Source: Acanthopleuribacter pedis
Lineage (GTDB): Bacteria; Acidobacteriota; Holophagae; Acanthopleuribacterales; Acanthopleuribacteraceae
Reading direction: 5' to 3'
DNA: 64,000 bases
Assembly (NCBI RefSeq): GCF_017377855.1
Contig: NZ_JAFREP010000024.1
Coordinates: 1-64,000, forward strand
This document shows, piece by piece, positions 1 through 9,527 of this stretch (its first letter is position 1; each line of letters starts with the position of its first letter). The notes beneath the pieces were generated by a model. It was not told the DNA's origin and did not search any database. It saw only the letters and a list, made by a program, of their open reading frames with translations. Both the position numbers and the translations under genes were made by a program.

Positions 1-125
1 ACGAATGAAACCCGGCGATTTCTGTTTTGGCTCGATTCTTAGCTTTCCCAAAGCAACCTCCTGAACCTTTTCCAGGAAGTGTAGCCGTCTCGACGCTTTG
101 CGTCTGAACCCTCGTTGGTAGGCTT

Positions 126-343
126 ACCTTTTACCAAACCATTTCGCTCCAGATCTTAAGCCAAAATCCCTCGCCCTTATCACGCTGCTTAGGTTTTAGC
201 CAAACCTCCGGGGCACCAACGGCCGGGAGAAGTGCGCACCGCATCCAACAGGTGCAGTGGTGCGCGATCCCGGCCCGCTTTTTCCAAACCATTTCACGCC
301 CGATTTTTGCCAAAAAATCCCGCGCTTCCGCACGACCTAGGTT
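126..343 (+). repeat. Composite of two partial copies of dispersed repeat family R2
   Basis: Bases about 126-195 match the right half of repeat family R2, with the conserved core CCAAACCATTTCGCTCCAGA and an end reading GCTTAGGTT. From about 192 a second copy runs in the same orientation from the GGTTTTAGCCAAACCTC block to CCTAGGTTT at 335-343. Both lack the left terminal inverted repeat, so this looks like two eroded copies joined together. The right edge coincides with the stop codon of the leftward nitrilase-fold gene, whose last codon may therefore be set by the repeat. Bases 1-125 show no gene I can support. Confidence 0.6.
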
Positions 344-1314
344 TAACCCATTTCGTAGAATAGGAGGGTGCCCCGATCAAGGGGCACGCGCGCCAAGGGG
401 TCAACCGCGGCGCCTTCATACATCAACTTGGAATGACGCGAGTCTGCATGGACCAAGGTGTTCCAGTTACTCGCGATCCCATCTTCAAAGGTCGAGGTGT
501 AGGCGGAGAGGAGCAGATGAATATCAGGTGGTGTCCCAAAACGCATTCTGTTGGCCAGATGGGTCACCCCATGTTCCGAACAAATCTCGAGGCCAAAGGT
601 CATGTCGCTATGCTGAAAAAGCGGCCATTCCTTGCCCGGCAAAAAGAGGGTCGATTGCCGTTGATCGTGTCTGCCAACATCTGCTAAACCGTTCGCAAAA
701 GATGGAATTTGTTTGCTGTACTTATGGATTAAGGCGCCGCGTTTGAGTACATAAGCCGTATTTCTCGCAAAACGCAGGTCCTGCACATTCGGGGTTTGTT
801 GTTGGACATAGGCTAACTCACTGTCTCGATCACCTAAATATTCCTCTAAATCTGGACGACTGGTTCCCAAGGGATCCGGCATATTCATCGCCGCCATCTC
901 CGGGGTGTAGGCCGGCAGCACCCTTACCGGGGTTTCCCAGGCACGGTCGACATAGCCCTGAGGATTTCGTGGTGACGCGCTTCGTTCTTCTTCCTCCCGG
1001 CGCGCCGCACGCCTGGGCATGCGTACCCTGGTTTTAAACCAACCAACGGTTCCCGGTACCATCAACCAGCGTTTGTATTTGACACTGAGTGCCGTTAAGC
1101 GCTGTAGCACATCTTCTTTGGCATCCTCGTCCATAAAGTGTTCATCCCGAGATTTGGTGAACAGAAATTCCGGCGCGGCGAACAGGCAGGTCGCATCCAT
1201 TTGGGTACCTTGCTCCTCGGCTTTGGCAAGCGCCGCCTCAAGCGCGGCCAAGGAGGCCGGGACATCATCGAAGCCATAAGTATCGACTTCCCACAAAGCG
1301 ATATAAAAGGTCAT
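343..1314 (-). CDS. Nitrilase-fold (carbon-nitrogen hydrolase-like) protein
   Basis: A 323-residue protein with a plausible Glu-Lys-Cys catalytic triad of the nitrilase superfamily. Glu49 lies in AAPEFLF, Lys198 (or Lys201) in LIHKYSKQIPS, and Cys245 in GLEICSEHG, in the order and spacing expected for C-N hydrolases. No signal peptide, so it is probably cytosolic. The start has a strong ribosome binding site (AAGGAGCG). It lies 42 bases downstream of the 1357-2274 gene on the same strand and is probably co-transcribed with it. Residues 98-130 are an Arg/Glu-rich insertion unlike the compact core of standard amidases. The substrate cannot be inferred. The C-terminus ends at the border of repeat R2, so slight truncation or readthrough modification is possible. 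Confidence 0.6.
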   Translation of the reverse strand: MTFYIALWEVDTYGFDDVPASLAALEAALAKAEEQGTQMDATCLFAAPEFLFTKSRDEHFMDEDAKEDVLQRLTALSVKYKRWLMVPGTVGWFKTRVRMPRRAARREEEERSASPRNPQGYVDRAWETPVRVLPAYTPEMAAMNMPDPLGTSRPDLEEYLGDRDSELAYVQQQTPNVQDLRFARNTAYVLKRGALIHKYSKQIPSFANGLADVGRHDQRQSTLFLPGKEWPLFQHSDMTFGLEICSEHGVTHLANRMRFGTPPDIHLLLSAYTSTFEDGIASNWNTLVHADSRHSKLMYEGAAVDPLARVPLDRGTLLFYEMG

Positions 1315-1356
1315 ACACGCTCCTTATTCTTTTTTTCCTTTTTTTCCAATGGGTCC

Positions 1357-2274
1357 CTATACAAAATCATCGTCATTGAAGGACTCGCCGCCGTCCCCGG
1401 CTTCTGAACCCGACAGCGAACCCACCAAGCCGAGATCGTCGTCGCCTGCTTCTCGCCGGGCCCTTTGGTAGGTGGTCAACGCCTCGTAATAGTCGAACAA
1501 GGCCGCTGTTTGTAGTTCCTGGGTGAAGCGGCGCTTGGCAACCAAAAATTCCGCGGCATCCGGCGATTGAGGGACATCGGCGCGCCATTCGTGCAGCGTA
1601 TTCTTCACCTTGTGGCGGCCAAAGGCTTTTAGGTTTTCACCACGCATCTGTTTGGCCAGGCAATCGGGTCCGTTGGTTAAAGAAATCGCGTCGATGCCAT
1701 GGGAATTCATGCGGCCGAGTTCACTTCGTTCCGCCAAAGCCAAGGTTTTCACGGTGCGTTGGGGGTATTGCTGTTTGATCAAATTCCCAATGGTTGCCAA
1801 ACCGGAACCCGAGTAGGTATAGTCCAGCACCAAAAGGTTGTGACCACCTGTTTTCTGGATTTTCTGTTGTAGGTAGCGAACAAAATCAGAGGTGGCAACA
1901 CGATCTCTTTGCACGCCGCTCACATTAAGCGCAACCATATTGGTTAAACCCCGAGATTTAAAGTACCACTTAACGACCTTCATGCTGTGACCCACCATCA
2001 CGTAAAACCAAGCGGCGGGCGGGTAATCGCGGGTCACCCTTGAAAGCAAATCGTTTAATTGACTTTCAACCCCTTGGAAGCTTTTGCGGTGAAAGCCGGC
2101 CACGGCCGCATTGCGCACACCATCCTCGTCATACGGATGGTAAGCGTAAATCGGCAAGACTTCGCGTGAGCCCGGACGTTGAAACATAACCAGCCCGTCG
2201 TGATCGGTCGGCGGGACCGGATGTACCTCGGTTGACAAAACGCCCTGGCGGAAAACAGCATAAGTTCCTGTCAT
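1357..2274 (-). CDS. Protein of unknown function with a phosphoribosyltransferase-like loop
   Basis: 305 residues from an ATG preceded by CAGGAG at good spacing. The open frame continues to 2622, but that extension has no supporting start signal. I do not recognise the family. A hydrophobic strand followed by LDYTYSGSGLA (about residues 150-175) resembles the PRPP-binding loop of type I phosphoribosyltransferases, but it lacks the usual paired acidic residues, so this is only a hint. The C-terminus is very acidic and Gly/Ser-rich. No signal peptide or membrane segment is evident. It sits directly upstream of the nitrilase-fold gene, which suggests a shared role. Confidence 0.6.
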   Translation of the reverse strand: MTGTYAVFRQGVLSTEVHPVPPTDHDGLVMFQRPGSREVLPIYAYHPYDEDGVRNAAVAGFHRKSFQGVESQLNDLLSRVTRDYPPAAWFYVMVGHSMKVVKWYFKSRGLTNMVALNVSGVQRDRVATSDFVRYLQQKIQKTGGHNLLVLDYTYSGSGLATIGNLIKQQYPQRTVKTLALAERSELGRMNSHGIDAISLTNGPDCLAKQMRGENLKAFGRHKVKNTLHEWRADVPQSPDAAEFLVAKRRFTQELQTAALFDYYEALTTYQRARREAGDDDLGLVGSLSGSEAGDGGESFNDDDFV

Positions 2275-2649
2275 AACAATCTCCTGTTGGTTGGTGCCAA
2301 CCCACGCGGGTAGGACCTGAAACAACAGGCCTTGGGTCGGGAATGGGCGCCCCCTAAGGCCGCCGATACCAACCCCAAATAGCAGGAGTTGTGCCGAGTT
2401 TGGCGAGGCGTTCGACCTCGTCGCCGAATAAACACAAACCCCTACAAAGCAACCACTTGAACATAAAGAACATCGTTTCAACAAGGACACCAAGCCCGCC
2501 CGTGCACGGTTCACGACGGTCTTGTGCAACCTGTCGAGTTTCAGGTAGTACCCGCGAGAGTGACACCCCGCGGTCGGCTTTGAACGCACCTGCTCGCGCG
2601 AACCAGCCGCCCCATGCCGCACCCGGAAGCGGAAGGATGCGCTACGGCT
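2275..2649. other. Intergenic stretch without a supported gene
   Basis: 375 bases between two leftward genes. The frame of the 1357-2274 gene stays open through it, but the translated sequence is Arg/Cys/Ser-rich and lacks a ribosome binding site. I treat it as leader or regulatory DNA. No repeat or clear hairpin was recognised. Confidence 0.35.
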
Positions 2650-2943
2650 TCAGCGGGCAATCAGCTCAATCACCACCCGGTTCGATTCGGTATCGCCCCA
2701 ATACGCGTAAACCTCGTACCTTGCAGCCTCGGCCGGAAGCGCCACCAAATTGGCCAAGTTCGGATTAAAGTAACCACCCACGGCCTGCCCCGGCTGAATA
2801 CGCGCGGCAAAATCGTGATCGCTCGGCGGCTTCGCCAAGGATCCGGCGCTCACCGGCCGCATCGCGCCCTCGACAACCCGACCCGTGGCGAGGTTTTTCG
2901 CGGCGAAGGTGGTCGCGGTGCCGATCCTGAGAAGCGGTTTCAT
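2650..2943 (-). CDS. Small protein of unknown function
   Basis: 97 residues from the ATG at 2943; a TTG at 2952 would add three residues. Neither start has a convincing ribosome binding site. There is no signal peptide and no recognisable domain; the body is mixed polar/hydrophobic with a beta-rich C-terminus (YEVYAYWGDTESNRVVIELI). It is on the same strand as, and upstream of, the 1357-2274 and 343-1314 genes, with a 375-base gap. Coding likelihood rests mainly on amino-acid composition and placement. Confidence 0.45.
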   Translation of the reverse strand: MKPLLRIGTATTFAAKNLATGRVVEGAMRPVSAGSLAKPPSDHDFAARIQPGQAVGGYFNPNLANLVALPAEAARYEVYAYWGDTESNRVVIELIAR

Positions 2944-3101
2944 GTGCTTCAAGGGGAATTAGGTGAACCGTAACAAATTCAGGCCAAATTTATGTGAGGA
3001 AACCAGAATTTGATCGTCGCGCATCCGGCGAAAATACACCCAGCACAGCAAGTCCGATCCGCAACCAAATTAGCCTAAGGTCATGGCGTCACCAAGGTTC
3101 A

Positions 3102-6100
3102 TCATTCACTTACCGCCTCAGCCTCGGAAATCACGGGGAAACGCAGGGTCACCAAGGTCCCTTTGCCGATCCCTTCGCTTTTTACATCGATCTTTCCCGC
3201 CATCTCGTTCACGACATTGGCGCAGTAGTGCAGGCCGAACCCGGATCGCCCGGCTTTGGTACTCACCCCATAGGCAAAAATACGCACCAAGTTGCCCGCT
3301 TCAATACCAATCCCGTTGTCTTCTACGGTAATTTTGACCTCGCCGCCGACCCTGGCCGAGGAAACGGTGATGCGACCCGGCCCCTTCTGTTCATCGGTGG
3401 TCACCGCCTCTTCCGCGTTGCGCAACAAGCACAGCAGCACCCGCATGAAGCGCGCCTTATTGAGTTCGACCAGCGGCAAATCCGCCTCCTGGTTGGTGAT
3501 CACCTGAATGTTGCGCGCCTCGAAGGAAACCAACCCGATCTGGAGCGCTTCGCTAATCAGCACATTGGCATCGCTGGGCCGGCTGTGCCCGCGCAACTCC
3601 GCGTATTTGCTTTGTTCCTTGAGAATGGCGCGGGTTTCGTTGACGTGGTTCAACACCTGGGTGCCGTCGTCCAGCAGGGCTTGATCCCGCTGCGCCAGCT
3701 TGGCGGCAATTTTATCGAGCGCTTCGATGAGGTTGGCCGCGCGCGGGTCCTCCGCGAAGAACGCGGGCAAATCGTGTTGGTGTTCCGCCATCAAGGCATT
3801 CACTTTTTTCAGCAGCTCGAGCCCTTTGTTGTTTTGCACGATTTCGCCAATCAGGTGCACGGCGGTCGTGATGCTGTTCATGCGGTTGCCCACGTTGTGC
3901 AACACGTCGGTCGCCATTTCCGACATGCCGGCCAGGTGGGCGGCTTCCAACAATTCCTCCTGGGCCGCAACCAAACCCCGGGTGCGCTGCGCGACCTTGC
4001 TCTCCAAATCGCGATGGGCTTCCAACAGTGCCAAGTGGGTTTTGACGCGCGCCAGCAGCTCGTTTTTGGCGACCGGTTTTACCAGGAAATCGTTGGCGCC
4101 GGTTGCGTAACCGTCGATCAGATCGTCCTCGCGGCTTTTGGCGGTGAGGAACAAAATCGGCAGATCGTCCAGCGAGTAACGGGTCCGCAACTCGCGGCAG
4201 ACCTGGTAACCGGTCAGACGGGGCATCATCACGTCGAGCAGCACCATATCAAAAGGTTCCTCCTCATCGATAATCGCCAGTGCCTCGTAACCGTCGGCGG
4301 CCTCGCGCAGCGTGTAGCCGGTTATGAGCAAATGGTTGGCCAACACGCGGCGGTTAACCGGGTCGTCGTCGACGATCAACAGGCGATAACCGTTGGCTTC
4401 GACGGCGGGTCCGGGTTCGCCGTCGCCCGCATCCTTGTCGCCGGCCTCGGGCTGTTCCATCAAAGCGGAAACAGGGATGATTTCGGTAACCGCGTCTTCC
4501 GCCTTGGGCAGGATCACGTAAAAGGTGGTGCCTTTACCCAGCTCGGACTCAAGCCAAATTTCCCCATTCTGGAGCTTCAACAACTCGCGGGTGACCGCCA
4601 ACCCCAAACCGGTACCGCCGTACTCACGGGTGGTGGAGCCGTCGGCCTGCTGGAACATTTGAAACACGGCGCCCTGTAGATCCGGCGCAATGCCGATCCC
4701 CGTATCGGTGACGGCGATCAAAATACGTTCGTCTTGTTCTTCCGCGCGCACTTCAATACGACCCTGGTGGGTAAATTTCACCGCATTGCCCACCAAGTTA
4801 TGCAGCACTTGCTCCAACCGGTTTTCGTCGGCCAGGACCGCGGGTAAATCGCGTGGGACCCGGTTGGTAAGGGTCACCTTTTTGCTGCCGAGCTGAGGAC
4901 GGGACAAGGCCAGCACCACCGTGGTCAGCGCGTGTAAATCCACGGCGGCGGGGTGCATCACCATCTGTCCATTTTTGAGCAAGCTGAAGTTGAGGATGTC
5001 GTTAATCAGGTGGGAGAGGCGTTTGCCGGAAGACACGATCAGGTTGAGATCGGTATTGGCCGCTTGGGGTAAGGGGCCGTGGAATCCGTCTTTGAGGCTT
5101 TCCGCCAAACCAATCATCCCATTCAGCGGGGTGCGCAGTTCATGGGATGTATTGGCCAAAAACTCGTCTTTCATCCGGTCGACCTGGCGCAGGCGGTTGG
5201 CGACGTTGCGTTCGTTTTCCGCCATGGCCTCGGCCTGACTCGCGAGTTGGCGTTGCTGGCGCGCGATTTGTTGTTCCCGCGCCAAACGCTGCGATTGCAC
5301 CCTTAAATAAATCCCAACCACGGCGAGGATCAGCAAGGTATAGATCGATTTGGCCCACCAACTCAGCCAAGGTGGGGGTTTGACGATCAGGTTCAGCGCG
5401 GCCCCGCGCTCACTCCAGGTCCCGTCGACGTTGGTGGCCTGCACCCGCAAGGTATAGTCGCCCGCCGGGAGGTTGGTATAGGTGGCGCGACGGTTGGCCG
5501 CATCCGTTTCCAGCCAGTTGGGGCTGTAGCCTTCGAGCCGGTAACGGTAACGAATGTTTTCCGGGATGGTGAAATCCAGCGCCGAAAACGCCAGGGTCAC
5601 CATGTTGCGCGTGTGATCCAGTGTGACCGCCTCGGCACCCTGCAGCGCCGCACCCGGCGGCGACACAAAGGATTCGTGCTGGAGTTGCACCGGTTGGTTG
5701 GCGATGAGCATTTCGGTAAAAACGGCTTGCGGTTGGAAATGGCTGTCGACAATCGCCTCGGAACGGAAGCGGGTGATGCCGTTGACCCCGCCAAAATAAA
5801 GGAACCCTTTGCTGTCGCGCAGATAACTGCCCACGTTGAATTCATCTTCCTGGAGGCCGTCCTGGACGTAGTAATTGCGGAAGCTAAGCTGTTGCGTATC
5901 CACCCGGCAAAGTCCCTTGTTGGTGGAAAGCCAAAGGACATCCGGCTCACCTGGCAAAACGCCGTAAACGGTTTCGTTGGGCAAACCTTCCTTGGTGCCC
6001 CAGCTGCGCCAGGAATCGGTATCGGGGTTGTAACGGCTCAGGCCGGCATCGAGCGTTCCCACCCACAAGGTACCGCCGGGTTCCTGGTAAAGGCTAATCA

Positions 6101-7799
6101 CGGCCGCGCCGCGTAGGGCGTCGCGCCGTTTGGGATCGGGCTCGAAACGCCGCACATGCCCGGTGTCAATGTTGAGCAGGTTCACACCCGCGCCAATGGT
6201 ACCGACCCAAAGGTAGCCGGGCGTCATTTCCGCGAGGGAGGCGACCCGATCGATGCCCAGGCTGTTGGGGTTAGCCGCTTCGTGTTTGTAAATCTGGAAA
6301 TTGTTGGTCTCGGGCAGGAAGCGCGAGAGGCCGCCGTCGAAGGAAGTCACCCAATTCGTACCGCGCGAATCGCGCAACAGCTTCACCAACATGCTCCCGG
6401 CGAGGGCGGTGGGATCGTCGGGGTCAGGTTCGTAATTTTCAATCACCTTCTCCGTTTGCAGATCTATCACCTGAACGCCGCCACCCCCCGTGGCCAGCCA
6501 GGCCGTGCCCTTGGAAAACATCACGTAGGAATTGCGGAACGGGTTCAGCCCGTGGGGATTCCCCAGTTCCCCACTGAGGTGGCGAACTTTGCCGGTTTCC
6601 GGGTTGTAAATATCGACGCCGCCGTTTTCCAGGCCGATCCATATTTCACCGTTGGGCGCCTCGGCCATCCCCCAGCAGGTTGGGTCCGACAAACTGTCGG
6701 GCACGGTCAGAATGTGGCGGATGTGGCCGAAGCGTTCTAGATGGGGGATATAGCGGTTGAGCCCGCCGCCCATGGTGCCCACCCAAATGTTGCCGGCATC
6801 ATCCTGTTCCAAGCCCCAAACGTTGTCGCTGCTGAGCCCGCCGGGGTCGGCCACATTGTGACGAAACTGGGTAAAGCGATCCGTTTCAGGATGGTAGAGG
6901 TTGAGCCCCTGGCTGCTGCCCACCCAAAACCGTTGCTGATCGTCTAAAAGAAAGGCGCGCACCACGTCGAAACTTAAGGAATGGGGATCGTTCGGGTCGT
7001 TGCGATACCGGGTAAAAGTTTCGCCGTCGTCGTTTAATCGGTTGAGGCCGTCCTCGGTGCCGATCCAGAGTCGGCCGCGTGCGTCGAGGCCGAGGGCCCA
7101 CACGGTGTCATCGGATAAGCCGCCGGGTAATTCGGGTTGGGCGCGGAATAAATGGAACTGAAGGGTCTCGGGATGAAAGCGCACCAAACCCCTGCCGCCC
7201 CCGATCCAAATCGAACCGCTTGGATCCTGCACAAAACGGTTGCCGGCCATAGGTTTTTGCTCGGGCGCATTTTGGTAAACCACGGGAACCGGGGCAAAAG
7301 TTTCCTGATCGCGGTCCATCAGGAACATGCCGCCCTCGCGCGTCATCACCCAAAAGCGGCCGGTCGCGTCTTCGAACACCCCGGTCACCCAGTTCGACAG
7401 CAACGCCTTTCCCTTTTCCGAGTCCCGGCTGTAAACGGTAAACGAATCGGTGGCGGGATGGTAGCGGTTGAGGCCGGCGCGGGCGGCGGTAATCCACAAG
7501 GTACCGCGGCGGTCCTCGTAAAGGCTGCCAATATAGGAGCCGGAGATCGAACCTGCTTGATCGGAATCGTGGCGATAAATGGTGAACTGGTTGCCGTCGT
7601 AGCGATTCAGGCCGTCCTCGGTGCCAACCCAAAGATATCCTTGGTGGTCTTGGAGCACGCAGGAAACCCCGCCCTGGGACAAGCCGCTGTCGCGAGGAAG
7701 GGGTCGAAAGCGCAGGCTGTCGCCAAGCACCGGGGCGATGCAAAAAACCAGGGCGGGCAAGAAGGCCGCGCCGAAGCGACGCCAAACCGAAACCGTCAA
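3102..7799 (-). CDS. Hybrid histidine kinase with Reg_prop beta-propeller and two kinase cores
   Basis: 1565 residues from a TTG start with AGGAG upstream. Domain order: signal peptide (1-25); 'two-component regulator propeller' repeats with many WVGT/LWIGT and GGLNRY strands (to about 740); Y_Y_Y domain (about 745-810); one membrane segment (about 815-835); short coiled coil; HisKA with His886 in SHELRTP; HATPase; receiver with Asp1189 in VLLDVMMP; then a second kinase module with His1301 in the HNVGN phosphoacceptor motif and a C-terminal HATPase with the GFGLHY G-box. The propeller should sense a periplasmic ligand, often a glycan in homologues. Ordinary propeller hybrid kinases end in a receiver plus an AraC helix-turn-helix. 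Here that output is replaced by a second kinase, so the protein probably feeds a separate response regulator. No regulator gene is adjacent. Confidence 0.95.
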   Translation of the reverse strand: MTVSVWRRFGAAFLPALVFCIAPVLGDSLRFRPLPRDSGLSQGGVSCVLQDHQGYLWVGTEDGLNRYDGNQFTIYRHDSDQAGSISGSYIGSLYEDRRGTLWITAARAGLNRYHPATDSFTVYSRDSEKGKALLSNWVTGVFEDATGRFWVMTREGGMFLMDRDQETFAPVPVVYQNAPEQKPMAGNRFVQDPSGSIWIGGGRGLVRFHPETLQFHLFRAQPELPGGLSDDTVWALGLDARGRLWIGTEDGLNRLNDDGETFTRYRNDPNDPHSLSFDVVRAFLLDDQQRFWVGSSQGLNLYHPETDRFTQFRHNVADPGGLSSDNVWGLEQDDAGNIWVGTMGGGLNRYIPHLERFGHIRHILTVPDSLSDPTCWGMAEAPNGEIWIGLENGGVDIYNPETGKVRHLSGELGNPHGLNPFRNSYVMFSKGTAWLATGGGGVQVIDLQTEKVIENYEPDPDDPTALAGSMLVKLLRDSRGTNWVTSFDGGLSRFLPETNNFQIYKHEAANPNSLGIDRVASLAEMTPGYLWVGTIGAGVNLLNIDTGHVRRFEPDPKRRDALRGAAVISLYQEPGGTLWVGTLDAGLSRYNPDTDSWRSWGTKEGLPNETVYGVLPGEPDVLWLSTNKGLCRVDTQQLSFRNYYVQDGLQEDEFNVGSYLRDSKGFLYFGGVNGITRFRSEAIVDSHFQPQAVFTEMLIANQPVQLQHESFVSPPGAALQGAEAVTLDHTRNMVTLAFSALDFTIPENIRYRYRLEGYSPNWLETDAANRRATYTNLPAGDYTLRVQATNVDGTWSERGAALNLIVKPPPWLSWWAKSIYTLLILAVVGIYLRVQSQRLAREQQIARQQRQLASQAEAMAENERNVANRLRQVDRMKDEFLANTSHELRTPLNGMIGLAESLKDGFHGPLPQAANTDLNLIVSSGKRLSHLINDILNFSLLKNGQMVMHPAAVDLHALTTVVLALSRPQLGSKKVTLTNRVPRDLPAVLADENRLEQVLHNLVGNAVKFTHQGRIEVRAEEQDERILIAVTDTGIGIAPDLQGAVFQMFQQADGSTTREYGGTGLGLAVTRELLKLQNGEIWLESELGKGTTFYVILPKAEDAVTEIIPVSALMEQPEAGDKDAGDGEPGPAVEANGYRLLIVDDDPVNRRVLANHLLITGYTLREAADGYEALAIIDEEEPFDMVLLDVMMPRLTGYQVCRELRTRYSLDDLPILFLTAKSREDDLIDGYATGANDFLVKPVAKNELLARVKTHLALLEAHRDLESKVAQRTRGLVAAQEELLEAAHLAGMSEMATDVLHNVGNRMNSITTAVHLIGEIVQNNKGLELLKKVNALMAEHQHDLPAFFAEDPRAANLIEALDKIAAKLAQRDQALLDDGTQVLNHVNETRAILKEQSKYAELRGHSRPSDANVLISEALQIGLVSFEARNIQVITNQEADLPLVELNKARFMRVLLCLLRNAEEAVTTDEQKGPGRITVSSARVGGEVKITVEDNGIGIEAGNLVRIFAYGVSTKAGRSGFGLHYCANVVNEMAGKIDVKSEGIGKGTLVTLRFPVISEAEAVSE

Positions 7800-7924
7800 G
7801 ATAACTCCTCGTGTATCTTCATTTTCGGCTGTTTCCAGGTGAACTTAAGTTCCCGCGGCGCCCCAGTTTAGCCCGCGACGCACGGGGAAAAAGTGAGCAT
7901 TCCACGAGGACGGCGCCGGGAGGG

Positions 7925-8617
7925 TTAACGGGGAAACTGGGGTGGCGGTTGCTGCACCGGCGGCCCGCCCTGGTGGGCATGGTCGACATAACCCGCCGCG
8001 GGTTTGGGTACCTTTTGAATGCAAGCCGCGGAACAGGCAAAAACCAAAAGCGGCAACACATCGGTGGCGATCCTCAGCGAGAGCCATCGCTGCAGCGGGC
8101 CTTCCGCGGCAAAAGGGCCGCGGCAAACACTGCACACGGGTGGGTACAAGGCTGGGATATCGCAAGGAAGGCGGGGAAACATCGGCCGGTATTTGGCGTT
8201 CCCAAACAGGGCGCGGGTACTCACCGTGCCGCGGCGTAAGTTCGCGCAACGGGTGATTTCGTAGGGGAACCAATGGAGCCGGTAAGAAGTGTAGGGCGTG
8301 AATGTTTCCAACGCGGTCATATCGCCGATTTCCGGCGGAATGCAAACCAGACTGCTCCCGTAAACGACGAACTCTTTCACCCGTTTCAAGCCGGCGATGC
8401 TTTTGGGCAGGGTGACGATTTGGCTGCGATCCGCCTCGCTCAATTCACGAAAGGGCGCAAAACATTCGCGACCGTCCGCGACGGCTTCGTCAACCAATTT
8501 GCACAAGGTTCGCCAGGCCGGGGATTGGGTGTCTTGTTGGGGCTCGTGCAGGCGGAGGTTACGGGGAAACCGCCTGCCGTTAATGGGTGCTACACAGGTG
8601 CAGGGTTTTGGGTCCAC
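7925..8617 (-). CDS. Leucine-rich repeat protein with C-terminal Cys cluster
   Basis: 230 residues with LRR-like strands in the middle (TLPKSIAGLKRVKEFVVYGS, then IPPEIGDMTALETF), matching a recurrent bacterial family of short LRR proteins that end in a conserved Cys-rich tail. Here the tail has CSVC and CSAAC, a likely zinc-binding pair of knuckles. The start appears to be GTG at 8617, immediately after the stop of the upstream gene (TGAGTG), which indicates translational coupling. No export signal. Function is unknown; a protein-protein interaction role is the family expectation. Confidence 0.7.
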   Translation of the reverse strand: MDPKPCTCVAPINGRRFPRNLRLHEPQQDTQSPAWRTLCKLVDEAVADGRECFAPFRELSEADRSQIVTLPKSIAGLKRVKEFVVYGSSLVCIPPEIGDMTALETFTPYTSYRLHWFPYEITRCANLRRGTVSTRALFGNAKYRPMFPRLPCDIPALYPPVCSVCRGPFAAEGPLQRWLSLRIATDVLPLLVFACSAACIQKVPKPAAGYVDHAHQGGPPVQQPPPQFPR

Positions 8618-9208
8618 TCAGCTTCCTTCGTCTTCGTCGCGCTCCGGTAGTTTTTGTTCCTTTGCATATTTAGATAGGAAGCCGCGTACGGCTTTTCGGT
8701 CAAAGGCCGTGGGATCGAAGTCTTCACCCAAACACCATTCAACTTGCTCGTAATCCTCATGGTCGGGTTGGTCCAGCAAAGGCAACAGATCACAGTACCG
8801 GTAAATGCCACCGCTGTCCTCGGGCGGGCAGGCCCCCTTCCCCGCGAGTAACTTGGGTGCTTGCAGCGCACCGGTAATCTTGCGGGAGGCTGTTACCTCG
8901 ATCAAGTGGATCCACGAATCACCGAAATCATATTCGTAAACGGCCTTGCACCCCTTGCGCGGCAACAGATCAAAAATGGAGAAGTAATCCTCATCGATGG
9001 CGTTCAGCTCGATCAGCAAATCGCCATAGGGCATATACAGGTCTTTGTTTTTCTTAAATAAGTGAAGGTGGCAATTTTCCCAACCCATCGCGATTTGAAT
9101 CAGTTCATGAAAACAAGAAAGCCGAATGCGGCCGTCAACCTCGAGCTCGCGCCAAATTTCAGGGTAACTGTGTTCGAGGGTAATTTTCAAAGTCAATAAA
9201 CGGCTCAC
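8618..9208 (-). CDS. Plasmid pRiA4b ORF-3-like protein
   Basis: 196 residues from a GTG at 9208 chosen because GGGAGG lies five bases upstream; the frame is open to 9373, but that extension is Arg/Cys-rich and has no start signal. The sequence matches the pRiA4b ORF-3 family: an N-terminal LKITLEHSYPEIWRELEV strand, then HELIQIAMGW, then YEYDFGDSWIH, then PEDSGG and a Tyr/Asp-rich C-terminus. Members often occur on mobile or plasmid DNA and near transposons, but their function is unknown. It is coupled to the downstream LRR gene. Confidence 0.85.
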   Translation of the reverse strand: MSRLLTLKITLEHSYPEIWRELEVDGRIRLSCFHELIQIAMGWENCHLHLFKKNKDLYMPYGDLLIELNAIDEDYFSIFDLLPRKGCKAVYEYDFGDSWIHLIEVTASRKITGALQAPKLLAGKGACPPEDSGGIYRYCDLLPLLDQPDHEDYEQVEWCLGEDFDPTAFDRKAVRGFLSKYAKEQKLPERDEDEGS

Positions 9209-9527
9209 GGCCACCTCCCAGCGTTTCACGGAAAAGCCTAAGCGATGGTGGGCCGTTTTAACAGAACAAATGAGGCCATGGCTACAACAACCCTGTCGCC
9301 AACGCGTACACAGGTGAAACCGGACCAGATACAACGAACGGGACCCTTGGTTCCGCCATTGCAACCGAACCAAAAGACAACCTTCTTTCTTTCTGCACTT
9401 TACATAAAATTAGCCGCACCGAGACGCAACCCCGCCTATTTTGGGGACCACAACGGCCCAAACACCTCAAATCTATTATTAACAGCTATTTAAGAAATAA
9501 AATGGGTCACCTAATTAAAACGCACCT

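Noticed and set aside
1357..2622. Full 421-codon extension of the 305-residue gene
   Set aside because: The upstream 116 codons are Arg/Cys/Ser-rich without a start signal, whereas the ATG at 2274 has CAGGAG.
2994..4679. 561-codon rightward open frame
   Set aside because: Antisense shadow of the GC-rich histidine kinase gene; His/Gln-rich translation without domain logic.
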